Shown here: piece after piece, positions 1 through 11,021 of the stretch
How positions within the stretch are numbered: position 1 is the stretch's first letter
Layout: the number at the start of each line of letters is the position of its first letter
Position numbers and translations under genes: made by a program
Source of the DNA: Hygrocybe punicea
Taxonomy: Eukaryota > Basidiomycota > Agaricomycetes > Agaricales > Hygrophoraceae
Assembly: GCA_963556145.1 (NCBI GenBank)
Contig: OY744472.1
Location: 5,394,001 to 5,458,000 of the forward strand
Direction: 5' to 3'
DNA: 64,000 nt
Notes under the pieces: generated by a model
Databases searched by the model: none
Seen by the model: the letters and a program-made list of their open reading frames with translations, nothing else
Told to the model about the DNA's origin: nothing

Positions 1-515
1 ACAACTCCTTCATCTCCACTCCCTGCCACTGACCCCAAAGGACAATCAGCTCTGTGACTCTCAAAAGAATAAGCCTGTCCAATCTTATACTATGCTATAG
101 CACCCATGGTACCTATAGTGGCCATGACAAGGCCTTGAAATTTATAACTAAATGCTATCCTCACTCTGAGTTTTCTATTAAATACCTAGGGAAGGGACAT
201 CCCAAATGACCCCAGACACCCCCTCTGTTAGGGATGTCCCATGGGACATCCCACAACACTAAATGTTGTCCCATGGGCCATCCCATATACCAGATCAGGG
301 ACAATGGGACATCCAAATGTATCGTCCCTGGGATGATGGTTTCGTCCCAGGGCTGCCCAGTACTTTGACCAACATGTACATGGTTCAGTACTAGAGGTGA
401 GTTGAAACTAGTTGTTCATGTTTGGGGGTAGCCTGAAGTGTTATCAGTGATGAAGAACTCAAGAGAGTATTGTAGGAAGAGACGGTATTCTTCATCCATG
501 ATATTCATGGGTCAG
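1..515. other. Non-genic leader with short palindromes
   Basis: No credible coding region is visible. From about 190 to 345 the motif GGGACATCCC and its complement GGGATGTCCC recur several times. At 231-252 two of them join into a perfect 22-base palindrome centred on CCATGG. The remainder is moderately AT-rich unique-looking sequence. Confidence 0.6.
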
Positions 516-1100
516 GTTAGATCTCATAACCAGGTCTCGATGAGGGCAAGACGAGCACTGGCCACGTGTGCTGTATCGGATCGCGTTATGTTGGAGACGG
601 TTTCCTGGTTCGTGTAGACGAGGATGGCTGGTAACTCTTGGAGCCAGTCAGCTGTGGCATGGCAATGGCCACATATGGCAATCGGTTTCGATGGCATGGG
701 GACGGGTTGGTAGTTAACGACTTCCATAAAGAAACCGTAGGAGTGGTCAAGCCAATCGTTGGAGTCATCAATTTTCTTGGGGTCTTCTGGAGCGTGGGGC
801 ATCTGGAGAGTCCGTCGGGTGCACCATGTGCAGAAGTGGGTACATGAACGAGTCTGAAATCGAATAGGAGAATGCTGGCTATCCATTGGTTGATCGTCGC
901 ATTGGGTTGGATGTCAGGATTGTTGAGCATCCCTTTTATATACTTGGCGTCAACTTCAACGGTGAGGTTGTGGACACCAATAATAAAGATCCATTAGGTG
1001 CAGAGGGCCCTGAAGAGGCCATAGAGCTTTAGCTTAGACTGGGAGTATCGGGCTTCGTACTCGTTCCATGATATAGAACCAAAGTGATTGGGGTAACATT
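516..1100 (-). pseudogene. Decayed Ty3/gypsy pol fragment (RNase H and spacer)
   Basis: This stretch aligns base by base with the RNase H to pre-integrase part of the intact gypsy pol gene further along the window (about 26030-26640), in the same minus orientation. Recognisable pieces on the minus strand include MLNNPDIQPNATINQW and LVHVPTSAHGAPDGLS, but frames shift and no full domain remains. Most differences from the intact copy that I compared are CG to TG or CG to CA changes, as expected from decay of methylated CpG or a RIP-like process. The fragment ends against a short inverted-repeat element starting at 1107. It is a dead relic of a related gypsy copy, not an expressed gene. Confidence 0.9.
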
Positions 1101-1106
1101 TTTGAG

Positions 1107-1323
1107 CACTTTACACTGAGCCACACATTCCTAGTGGACTCCAATCGGAATGCTCGGAATGCTAGGAATCCAAGTGAATTCCGAGTGGAATTTTTCCTAC
1201 CCAAATTACCTAGTCTACCACTAAAACAATTATTCTGAGTCCTAGTACATTCTGAGTGGAATCCACTCAGAATCCTCAGAGTCCGATCAGATTCCATAGG
1301 AATGTGTGGCTCAGTGTAAAGTG
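1107..1323. mobile_element. MITE-like element with 26-bp terminal inverted repeats
   Basis: Positions 1107-1132 and 1298-1323 are perfect inverted repeats of 26 bases, the left one starting CACTTTACACTGAGCC. The 217-bp body contains many short GGAATC/GATTCC motifs and could fold on itself. It has no coding capacity. It sits at the end of the decayed gypsy fragment, and I see no clear target-site duplication. A small non-autonomous DNA transposon is the best reading; the superfamily is unknown. Confidence 0.7.
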
Positions 1324-1579
1324 TTGCTGTCACTGCATCACCATCACCAATCTTAATACCGCTTTCATTGGAACTGGCACTGTGCAGGCGTTTTCAACTG
1401 GCCATCTTTATAGAAATGTACGAGAGAGCAAGACCACAAGGCATTATCACCATGCCATCCCTTCTACAACTGCTATCCACATTGCTTTCCACAACATCCA
1501 ACCATCACCATCATTTTAAGGTACTCATATGGCACTTTGGACCACTGAGGTTTTTTGCCAAGACACAGGATGGGTTTAA

Positions 1580-2150
1580 ACTGAAATAGCAGGGACAGAG
1601 AGCCAAGCTGTCACCTAAACTTACCTAGCTGTGAACTGCCAGCTTCATCATTCCCCAACACCCCTCATTTTAACCTGGTGCCTAACAATCCGCACTGCAC
1701 ATTCTAATGCCCATGCTCTTTACTGACAGGAGAGTCCCAGACGCGATATGGCAGGGCTGGATATCCCTGTCACAATTCCACCTCCTTTGTTTACACTGCC
1801 ACCATTTTTGTTCTAAATGAGTGCTGAGCCACTTGCACGGTGCTCTCAAATGCCCACACTCTATCAACACACAGGAGGAAATCAAACATGAAATAGCAGG
1901 GCCAGAGTGCCCCACTGACTTCATCTGGCCCTGAACTATCACCTCCTTCATTACACCTCTGCTGCCTTCATTTCAAATCCACACCATGCTCCTCCAATGA
2001 TCGCAATGTAATGCAACCAAGCTTTTTATGTGTAACAGAGTGTGTTAAGTCCCACATCTACACACTAGAGCATGAGACAGCAGGGCAGCCTCACCAATTC
2101 ACATTTGTTTACATCATTGTACCATCAATTTCAACTCACTCTTCTTGCTT
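1580..2150. repeat. Degenerate tandem repeat, unit about 150-180 bp
   Basis: A motif like TGAAATAGCAGGGCCAGAG recurs near 1580, 1744, 1890 and 2070, each time followed by similar CT-rich sequence ending in a CACC..CTTCATT-type block. The copies are strongly diverged. There is no convincing reading frame. This may be an old tandem array. Confidence 0.35.
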
Positions 2151-2289
2151 CTCTGTTGGATTCTTGATGTGTCTGATTGGTTGTTCTTGGTTTCCACTGA
2201 AGAGACTTAAACAGTGGACAACCTGAAGGAAGAAATTCTGGGGAAAAAGTCTGGTATGGGGTGGGTTGTCCATCATGAGCATTGCAAAA

Positions 2290-3449
2290 TTAAATGTAGC
2301 TATACTCACAGTTCAAGTTTTTGCCCCTCATGACTTTGCTCACAGGATTGCTCAACTGATGACTGTTTTTGCTCTTGCTGACATGAGTGCCTGTATCACT
2401 TTTGGAGGTGATGAGCTGGACGAGAAACTCGAAGCCAACTGCTTCAGCCCAGCTGATGTCATGGTTGTCCCATTGCCAGCCTGGGAGGAGACACCAGGCC
2501 TGCCAAAGGGGACCCAGGGTGATGGCAATGCTGAAGGTGGAGGTGTCTGAGTAGGCCTCAAGGTTGAGGAGAGGGCAGGGTGAGGGAATGGGGTGAGAAA
2601 TGGAGGGCTGGGATAGGAGGGAGTACCACCAGTGGAGCCTTAATGTGAAGGTCATTCTCAGTTCCCTGAGGGGTGGTGCATATTTGTGAGGACTATTATG
2701 GAAGATCCCAAGCATGGATTCCAAGTTGGTGAGGAAAGCATGGCTCATTGGGACAATGAGGCAGGTGTGGAGAAGTTTGCCATAGAGTTTTTGGACCTCC
2801 TTAAGGGTGTGCAAAGAATGCAAGTTCCACAGAGAGATCACCTTGAGGTATTTTGTCTCCTTCTTGTCTGGAAGAGAAACTGAGTAGGACACAAGGTTCC
2901 ATGAAAATCCAATGAAGGGGAACTCCGAGGAGAAGGGGATGTTCTTGGAGGACTCCCAGGGGATGCCAAGGGTCCGTGAAATGTTGTCAATATCTAGGCA
3001 GTAGGAGTATCTGGCATCATTGGGGGAGTGGGGGGAGGACTGGGAGAGGTCAATGATGGGGAAGGAGAAGTCCTCATTGAATTCCTCAGGGGAGCCATCA
3101 GACATGGTGATGCCACAGTACCAGTAACAGCCTCCACAGTGGAGGCGGCCACCATTTTGTGTGATCTCTGAGCACCATCCTGCCCAGAGGGAGTTGTAGC
3201 AACATGTTCACAGAGGATGTGGATGAAGACTTGGGCATCGCTCCACTTCGAGATGGGGCCCATCCCTGAGAAGTGGAAGAGTTCACAGCCTGCATCACCC
3301 ATCTTTCCATGGTTGCCAGAGCCTTGGGTTGTCCAAATGATCACATGATCAGAGTGTGAAAAATACTGGTGTATTACACAACCTTGAATAGTTCTCATCA
3401 CATTCTGACCAAAATGTCTGCTCTCCAGCTCCCCATTCTCTTTGTTCAA
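2290..3449 (-). pseudogene. Reverse transcriptase/RNase H relic (DIRS-like)
   Basis: Two overlapping minus-strand frames together read as the C-terminal half of a retroelement polymerase. The upstream frame (3449 down to about 3105) has GMGPISKWSDAQVF; the downstream frame (3105-2290) has LGIPWE, IGFSWNLV, LKEVQKLYGKLLH and the RNase H-like segment DISWAEAVGFEFLV. This arrangement is typical of basidiomycete DIRS-like elements; that assignment is from memory of the family, not a search. A frame break near 3105 and the missing N-terminal half show it is dead. It is not from the same lineage as the element at 43.9-53.2 kb, judging by the different RNase H region. Confidence 0.7.
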
Positions 3450-4864
3450 GCTTGTGAAAATTTCCTATGAAAAGGGTGAAAGGGCACAATCATTGTAGTC
3501 TTTGAGTGAAGGGGGTCCAGGTAGATAAGTCCCATTGTATTGAGCAAAGTATTCAAATGTTGCACAGTGTTATTTGCACTATATCAGGGCATGGAGGGCC
3601 TGACCTCACTTTTTGGGTTGAACATGATGTGTTGAGTTGCAAGGTGAGCATTTTCATGAACATCAAATGGGAATGCAAATGATTTCTGCAAATAGGTTCA
3701 GGTCTAGATCTGTAAAGTGGAATACTAGATGAAGGGAGTCAGTGTGATAGTGACAGGGGTGCAGTCAGTGTGGCCTAGTGAATGGTAGAGAAAACCTGAA
3801 GGTCAACAAGAAGAAGGAAAGTGGATTCTGCTCAAATCCGGTCTAATCTGATGTGTACTAAGTCAGTCCAAGGTAATCTGATGTAAACTAAGTTGTCCAA
3901 CAATGTCTAAACTGTCCGACAATGTCTGATGTCAGGTTGTGTGGCGGGTTGTGAAGAACAGTGTCAATGGGGTCTACTAATGGGTGGGAATGATGTGGAA
4001 CATAAAGCTAAGGTTTGTGGTGGTGAGAATGGAGTTTATAGTGGTTGGGAGCTGGAGATATTGGTATCTAATGAAGTCAGGACGTCTGTACTACTGGATA
4101 ACTAACTATTATATATAGTGTTTTGTAAAAGAGTTAGGCTAAGACTAGCATTACTCTACTAACTTTCAAAATTTATGACCCATTACTAGTGTGATTTCTA
4201 AGTGTTTGGTGAGACAATACTGTATTCTTGACATGACAAAGTCTGAGTTTTGTGATATAGTGTGTGGCAGCTCATTCTGTAAGTCAGCCCAATTATCCAA
4301 GCCCATTTTACATCATTGTCTGATTTACACAGCACACTTTGAGTCAGCTCAATCCAAGCCCCAGTTACATTGCATGAATACTTCCATGGCACACTTTGAG
4401 TCAGTATGCCTTATTCTACCATTTGACGTTTGCCCAACACCCTCATACTCACTATTGTGTCATCCTCATCTAACACCTGATCAATCCTGTCTTCCAGCAT
4501 CATTTCTATACCATTTCCCCAATATCTTCATCATTGTCATGCTTGGGAGTCTGTGCTTGATTGGATCCAAATAATTCTTTGTTGCTACTGATTGCTGGTG
4601 TGTTTTGCAAAGGAAATGCCACACATTCTCCTGACTCAGCCACACGATCAGCAACTTCATGTCCAAACAACAGGTGAAAGGCTCCATGCCCCATATGGTT
4701 TGTCCAACAACATTTTAAACATATTGTCATGTATGTTGCACAGTTCTGTTTCTGAAGAAAGGACCCATGATTTATTGAAGACCCATTGCTGAGCACCTTA
4801 CAATCCCATTCATACCAAATTCAAGAGTGTGATCCCCTTGTTTCCTAGCATTTCATTCATTCAG
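3450..4864. other. No gene recognised
   Basis: AT-rich sequence with only short unsupported frames. Near 3840-3920 short phrases such as AATCTGATG and CTAAGT are repeated. Around 4270-4410 a phrase CACACTTTGAGTCAG occurs twice. Nothing codes convincingly on either strand. Confidence 0.5.
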
Positions 4865-6186
4865 TCACTTCACCTGACTTGGCAATGGTGAGGCACAGAA
4901 CTGCTCACCATGCTCCCTTGTCCATGAGTGAGTAAGGACATTCTCATTGGCTGCAAGCCAAATCTGCAGTGGCAAACATGGATCCATGAACACGATAATA
5001 TATGTCAACAGCATAGTGATGAATGGAACTGGGTTGGAAGCTCCTCTTTGTCCACTGGAAGTCACAATCCATGACAAGCTTTTGACTTGCTCCATCAGTT
5101 GCCTCGGTGACAAGTTGGCCTTTGTTAGGTTGCAAAGCTTCTGCACATCCACAAAGATCATTGGACACACTTTCAAGAATAACATGACAACCATCATCAC
5201 CAATTTGTGCTGCCATAATGATCTGTGGTAATGGTCCTTGACATATTGATATGTATTGCTGACCAGTTTCTCATTGCAGTGTGCATTTTCTTCCACCGAT
5301 GTGCAGCTGAGAGACCACTCCACAGGCAGCTCACTTTGTGGCACAAAGTTCAAGTTCATGAGCTCCATCATGGTTAGTACTGCAGACCATTCATTGCTCA
5401 TGCTCAATGCCAACATGGCTTGCATACCAGCTGTCACAGCTGAAGATTCATCCACAATCGCCACTGTTGTTACCTGTCTGGTGAGCCCCACATCTCTTGT
5501 CAGCGTGACCCAGAAATCATGGCGAGGCATCTTTTTTCATCAACCACAACCCAGAACCAGTGGAGCATGCCAAGGAATATACTGAATCCTCATTCATTGA
5601 GTGCAGATCTCAAACACACCACTGATGAAGTCTCCTTCATCTGCTGTTGGTATGAACAGCATCATTTCCTGCACTGCAACTTTCAAAATCAACAAGAATG
5701 ATCCCTTTGGATCAACTGGTGAAGTGATAGTGGTCAGATTAGCACAACATCCCATCCCATAAAGCAACCTGCCCAATTCACAATATAATACCATTCTTGG
5801 ATTGGACATCAGTAAACTGGGCTGCATGTTTGCCTGCATGTTTGCAAACAAAGTTGGATCATCTGATACAACATTTCATTGTTGTGGAGCCCACATGGCC
5901 CATATGCAAAGGGTTCCATACTTTTCTTCTACTGCCTGAGAACTAGCTTTCATTTCTTGGCAGCTTCAACATCTGCTCTTGCATCACTCTTTGACAGCTC
6001 TGTTATCTCTTGCTTGACAGCATCACTGATGAGCATGACACAATCTTGGATGAATGCCATCAAGGCAACAACAGCAATTGAGGAGACATGTTTATTTTCA
6101 GCTTGTGCATTGATGTAGAGGCCTGCGGGAGGCCGAACGAGGCATTGAGCAATGGCAAAGTAGGCATACATGTACTGTGTGATCAC
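4865..6186 (-). pseudogene. Unidentified protein gene, decayed
   Basis: Three minus-strand frames (6186-5950, 5851-5594 and 5530-4865) look like pieces of one protein, with segments such as LYCELGRLLYGMGCC, PWHAPLVLGC and RHDFWVTLTRDVGLTRQ. The last two pieces share a frame and are broken only by TGA codons, one after CTQ near 5595 and a double TGA near 5535. All would become arginine if CGA were restored, the signature of CpG loss. I do not recognise the family. The region may be a relic of a transposon-borne or multi-copy gene. No expression is expected. Confidence 0.5.
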
Positions 6187-6840
6187 CTAGGCACTAATTA
6201 GCCTTCAAATTTATAATTTATTGACTGTTGGGTAGGAATCACAGGGCATGGTTTGAGCTGACTCAAACCATGCCAATATCCACATCATTGCGCACCCAAT
6301 CAATGGGTTTGAGTAAACTCGCACCAAACATCATTGGACTCAGATGAGACGATTCATTTTGTCACTCAAACAAGGTTATGAGTTGGGCTTACCACGTAAT
6401 GAGCCAGGCCATATGTTAACGTCTGCACTCGTTTTGATGCTGATAAAGGTTGATGTGTTGCAGGGTCAAATGGCCAGAGCTCAGGCATGACAGCAAAAGC
6501 ATCACCTGCAGTTAATCTCATTTGAATGGCCAGTGAAAATGCGGGCAACCCATGGTCAATTAATGCTGAAGAGATTCAAAGGGGACACATCACTGTCGTA
6601 GCAAGAACCTTTCCATGGCCAGTTAAGCTCAAGCCTCATTCTATCACTGATGTAAGCTCAATCCACAGTAGATTGATGCAACATTTCTCCTCCAGCAGTG
6701 GCTTTGCCTTCCCCCAGATCTTCTCCAGTTGAACCGTTAAGCCATATGATGTCCACTTGTAAACATTCAGAAATGCCTACAATATATAATCTGTAAAATC
6801 ATATTCCATCTGGTTATCAAAGTAATCAACTCACCGTAAA
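6187..6840. other. No gene recognised
   Basis: Only fragments of frames are present. A minus-strand frame at 6548-6366 (LAIQMRLTAGDAFAVMPELW) looks faintly coding and might be a further exon of the decayed gene just downstream, but I cannot connect it. Confidence 0.35.
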
Positions 6841-7577
6841 CGGTGCGGATTGCTTCATTTTACTATGAACAAACCTGGTCGGAATTTGCTTCAAATTGTT
6901 GAAAAACAACCTGTAACTAACGGTGCGGATTGCTTCATTTTACTACGAACAAACCTGGTCGGAATTTGCTTCAAATTGTTGGAAAACAACCTGTAACTCC
7001 TTGCGAACTGTGGTTTTTTTCCCAGTACTTGGTTCAATGCTCCTTACTGAAGAAAGTGAAGGTGTTGCTGAGTTGTGTTTCACAGTTGATAGCATTCTGG
7101 GCAGTAAGACTTCAAGCTATACTAGTCACTTTTGTGGAGTGGAACGTTAATATGAAATTACAATTGGAGATTTAGGGTCGGTCTTTATTGTTATGTGGTA
7201 GCATAGTGGTAGCATTTGAACGTAATTGAACGCTTAAAAAGCTGTAGCTGGCTCAATGGTGAATTGGTTTGCTCCAAAATTCAAATGTGAGCTATTTACA
7301 GTAATCAATTAGTGTACTGGGAATTAGCCTGCGCAAATTTGTGCAAATTTGCTGGTGAATTTCAGAGGGGTCCAAAACAGGTTGTTTTTCAACAATTTGA
7401 AGCAAATTCCGACCAGGTTTGTTTGTAGTAAAATGAAGCAATCCACACCGTTAGTTACAGGTTGTTTTTCAACAATTTGAAGCAAATTCTGACCAGGTTT
7501 GTTCATAGTAAAATGAAGCAATCCGCACCATTAGTTACAGGTTGCTGTTCAATAATTTGAAGCAAATTCCAACCAGT
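6841..7577. mobile_element. Inverted element with tandem 80-bp terminal units
   Basis: An 80-bp unit beginning CGGTGCGGATTGCTTC occurs twice in direct orientation at 6841-6920 and 6921-6998. It occurs again in inverse orientation at about 7378-7457 and 7458-7537, plus a partial copy at 7538-7577. About 380 bp of unique sequence lies between the two arms. The layout fits a non-autonomous DNA element whose ends are tandemly repeated, or a fold-back element. No coding region is credible inside it. The element class is not known. Confidence 0.7.
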
Positions 7578-8323
7578 CACCTTGGAGATATTTGACATGG
7601 AGCAATTCATGTTGAAGGCAGACGCAAGGTCTTGGCATGGAGAGGCAACCTCCTGAACCAAAATGTTAGGATGTTAGCCAGAGTGCAAAGGTTGCAGAAT
7701 CAATCAGTTTACGATCCTGCCCTGAAAGTATTTTCAGAGTTGTCACAGTCTGAGTCAAGGCAGCAAAAAGACTACCAGCCTTTGATGATGCACAATATAA
7801 TTAGATCAACTGATCAATGGAATGAAAGTGACATATGCCAGGTTTACACAAAAATCACATTCAGATGATACATGGCTACAATTTTTCGGTGCATACTCAG
7901 ATTTCTAGAATACATCGAACCCAATGTAACATGTTTCAACCCAAGGTTGGCAAACCGATCCACCACAGTTCATGAAGAGTATATGTAGGTGGTTTTTCTC
8001 AATATGCTGACCAGGCCATCATGAAGTCAATGGGAAGATCTTTCCCATGGTTGCATTCTCTGCTTCTCTCAGGGATTGGTGGTACAGGTTTGGATTGTTC
8101 TTTGGCTGAGAGACTTTGCCTGATGTGCTGACTAAACTCATAAGCTTCAGAAGCTGTAAATCGCTTTGCGATGACATGTGTAGTCATCCAGTCAAGCAAT
8201 GGAGCAAGAAGCAGGATGTTTGGCATAAGGTACTGTTTGGAATGAGGAATGTGAAAATGAAGCAAAACAAGGAGACATGAAGGATGCAACTTGCATTGAA
8301 ATCGGATAAGATGGGGTAATTCC
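7578..8323. other. No gene recognised
   Basis: A minus-strand frame at 8325-7999 and a plus-strand frame at 7632-7868 are open but match nothing I know, and their composition is unremarkable. Possibly further relics. Confidence 0.35.
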
Positions 8324-9319
8324 ATGGGGCACCTGGGTCATGTGACTGGCACCTGGCACCTGTTGCCTCAGTATCACTCACCTGTCACCTCTTATATTCA
8401 GGTGCCAGGGGTGATCCATGAAACACCCCTGCCATCAGAGCATGTGCCATCGCTAGGAAACCACCCTAGCACCTTGCAGATGCTGTTTTCAACATGTCCC
8501 AGTGCTTCCACCCCCTTTTTGCCCCCATTGTGCCTGCCGTCCATGTCCACACCCTCTCCATCATCCCCAGAGGCAATCCATGACATGCCATCACTGTCTG
8601 CACCCATGCCACCCTCAGGAAAATGCATCCATGCACATTGTGGCACCTCCACCTCCATTTCCCCCTTGTTTCGGCCCCCGTCTTCACCTACACTGTCACC
8701 ATCATCCCCAGAGTTGTTCCAACACACACTGTCACAGCAAAAGCCTGTACCATCCCCAGAAAACCTCACCAACACCCAAGAGATGCCCTTTTCCATGTAT
8801 ATTGGTGTACCCACCCCTCTTGTCCCCTTGGTTTGGCCCCCATCTCCACCTATGCCCTCACTGTTATCCCCAGAAGCAAGCCAGGACATGCCGCCAGCAT
8901 CCACATCTCTGCTGTCTCCAAAATCACTGATTCCATCACCTTCCTTGTCCTTGCCACCTCCATTCTTGTGTCCCCATTGCAAGATTGGTCAGAAAACAAC
9001 ACCAAGCCTGCCCCTGTCCATGTTCCTGTCCACGCCATTTACATCTGCCCTGTTCCAGTCCCAGCTGCTGCCTCAACAGACCCCAATTTTGACATCAACA
9101 CTCAATGAACTGATACATATGTGCTATTTACACATTCAACTGATGTCCTCCACACCTCCCTATCACCAAGTTTGCACTGGTCTATTTGAGGTCATGTCCC
9201 CTTCAGCACCAAGCCAGAGTTTATTGCCACTGACAACATACCTGCTGCAACTCTGCTTGCTCTTGAGTCGACATTGTTATCCCTTAAGGCCCTCAAGGTT
9301 TTGGAGCAAAAGATGGTAA
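8324..9319 (+). CDS. Pro/Ser/Thr-rich repetitive open frame, doubtful gene
   Basis: This 331-codon frame is dominated by Pro, Ser, Thr, Leu and Met. It is built from about four diverged repeats of roughly 50 residues, seen in the echoes SPSSPEAIHDMPS (around residue 78), SPSSPELFQHTLS (126) and SLLSPEASQDMPP (180). The same DNA is also open in another plus frame and on the minus strand, as a long repeat without stop-forming bases would be. No signal peptide, domain or intron supports it. It may be a low-complexity repeat rather than a gene. Confidence 0.25.
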   Translation: MGHLGHVTGTWHLLPQYHSPVTSYIQVPGVIHETPLPSEHVPSLGNHPSTLQMLFSTCPSASTPFLPPLCLPSMSTPSPSSPEAIHDMPSLSAPMPPSGKCIHAHCGTSTSISPLFRPPSSPTLSPSSPELFQHTLSQQKPVPSPENLTNTQEMPFSMYIGVPTPLVPLVWPPSPPMPSLLSPEASQDMPPASTSLLSPKSLIPSPSLSLPPPFLCPHCKIGQKTTPSLPLSMFLSTPFTSALFQSQLLPQQTPILTSTLNELIHMCYLHIQLMSSTPPYHQVCTGLFEVMSPSAPSQSLLPLTTYLLQLCLLLSRHCYPLRPSRFWSKRW

Positions 9320-9779
9320 AGTTGGCTGATCAGTTAGAGAAGTTGGAAGATTATGTGTTGGGAGATTTCTGTTGAGTTGATTGGATTTTTTTTTTTTTTC
9401 CTTTTTCTTGCTCCTTTCCATATTGTCCCTTGCCTCTCTCCCCACTTTTTTTTTCCACCTGTTTCTTTATTCCTTGCCTTGTGTGAGACTGAGGACAGTG
9501 TCTATTTGTGTCCCTACTGGATGTAGAGATTGGTATATCTCTGGGCAAGTATTCCCACCTTTCACCATATTCACCATTTGTTCTACCATTTGTATGTAGT
9601 GGCTTCTGTAAATAGTCACAAACAAGAAGAGTTTTGGGTTTCTACCCCAATGACATTGGACTTGCACACACTGAATCTGTGCATACCCAGGCCACATTCA
9701 CCACACCGCAAGTTGTCCCAAGTGCAGAACAGGCCTGTACTCATTTAAACTGGTCTCTGTCACTCCACCCAATCAGAAG
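9320..9779. other. No gene; poly-T tract
   Basis: Holds a run of T around 9387-9400 and a pyrimidine-rich stretch to about 9470. No coding region is convincing. Confidence 0.5.
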
Positions 9780-10073
9780 ATGGAGGCCTGGCAAGCTGTC
9801 ATTCAGGAACTGTTTGCCACCCTGGATCCTCAAGATCCACCCAACCTGACCACTGATGCCAGCATCTTGACCCTCATAAAGCTGGGTAAATTCAAGGGCA
9901 TGAAACCAGTGCTCAACTTTGAAGGCACAGTTCCTGTGGAACTATGAGACATGGTGTGGGCAAAGCACCCAGCAGCTGCTGTTCAGCAGGATCCAATGTG
10001 GAGGGCAGTCCTGGCTCTTCCAATCACAGCTGCCAAAGTTATCCTCTTTCTCAAGCATGACACAGGCTGTGAA
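9780..10073 (+). pseudogene. Short decayed open frame of unknown family
   Basis: From the ATG at 9780 the plus strand reads about 97 codons with sensible composition (for example TTDASILTLIKLGKFKG and DMVWAKHPAAAV), interrupted by one TGA near 9945 where CGA would keep the frame open, and ending in TAG. It looks like a fragment of a real protein, perhaps gag-like, that has lost a CpG. I do not recognise the family. Confidence 0.4.
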
Positions 10074-10190
10074 TAGGTGCCATCTTGATGATGGACCTGA
10101 ACACCTAATATTAGCAAAAAAAAGCTATTGAAGAAAAGGTGATATGATGAACTAACACAGGAGACAGATGAGTGATCAAATAAGACACAA

Positions 10191-10711
10191 ATATCTAGTC
10201 AAATTTTTAAACTATTTGCATTGTTATCTCACTTGTGAAAATATATGTTATCTAAAGTGGTATTCATACAGAAAATAGTGCATACAGAAAATACGATTAT
10301 TTAGGCCTTTATTGTTATTATTATTGTGTACATGTATTCAGAAAAAATAAAATGACATAAATATTTAGGATTTCTGGCTGGATATCTGTGGATCTTATTG
10401 TCAGATAGATCTTCAAGATATTTGGTCTCAAGATAATTCAGGCACAGGCCAGGCCCTGATTATCCAAAGACCAAATAGTCTAAAAGTCTGCCCTCACAAT
10501 ACATAGATATCAGTCTAGAAATCCTCAATATTTACATCATTTTCTCTTTTCTGGCTATGTGTACACAATAATCTAAACAATAAAGGCCTAAATTATTTTA
10601 TTTTCTGTGTGCACTATTTTCTGTGTGGATACCACTTTTAGATAATTATTTTCTGCAATATTTTCACAGGGAAGATAACAGCACAAATAATTTCAAAATG
10701 TGACTGGATAT
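10191..10711. mobile_element. Fold-back element with long imperfect inverted arms
   Basis: The two halves of this 521-bp stretch are imperfect inverted repeats of each other, about 240 bp per arm. The left arm contains AGTGGTATTCATACAG and TTTAGGCCTTTATTGTT; the right arm contains their complements with point changes. Outer ends are ATATCTAGTC (10191-10200) and GACTGGATAT (10702-10711). It is very AT-rich and has no coding potential. A fold-back or MITE-type DNA element is likely. Confidence 0.7.
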
Positions 10712-11021
10712 CTGCAAAAAATCCTCATCGCTCTCCCGAGTTACTATTTATACTCGGAGCTTCGTAAGTTTCCGAGTCATGTTATGCATCAAACAGTCTT
10801 GCCAGTGATGACCGTGAACTCTGAAAAGCTATAATTGCACCAGCGTCTGTTCACAGCTCGTGGTGATCAAACTCTCAGTGATGTCCAACCCGTATGACCA
10901 TTCCACTATAGGCACAATTTGCCCAAGGAAGACTACTTCGCCGTCAAAAGCCTCCGGTTCCTTAGGTGGCGCCTAGCCTCCAGCATATCATGATAACTCG
11001 GCGTCCGAGTCCCCCAAAACA
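10712..11021 (+). promoter_or_regulatory. Upstream region of the membrane protein gene
   Basis: About 310 bp between the fold-back element and the ATG at 11022. It holds several CCGAG/CTCGG repeats around 10735-10790 but no clear TATA box. The fold-back element therefore ends close to this host promoter. Confidence 0.3.

Noticed and set aside
8398..8982. Gly/Asp-rich minus-strand frame of 194 codons
   Set aside because: Mirror of the Pro/Ser-rich repeat on the plus strand; no independent support.
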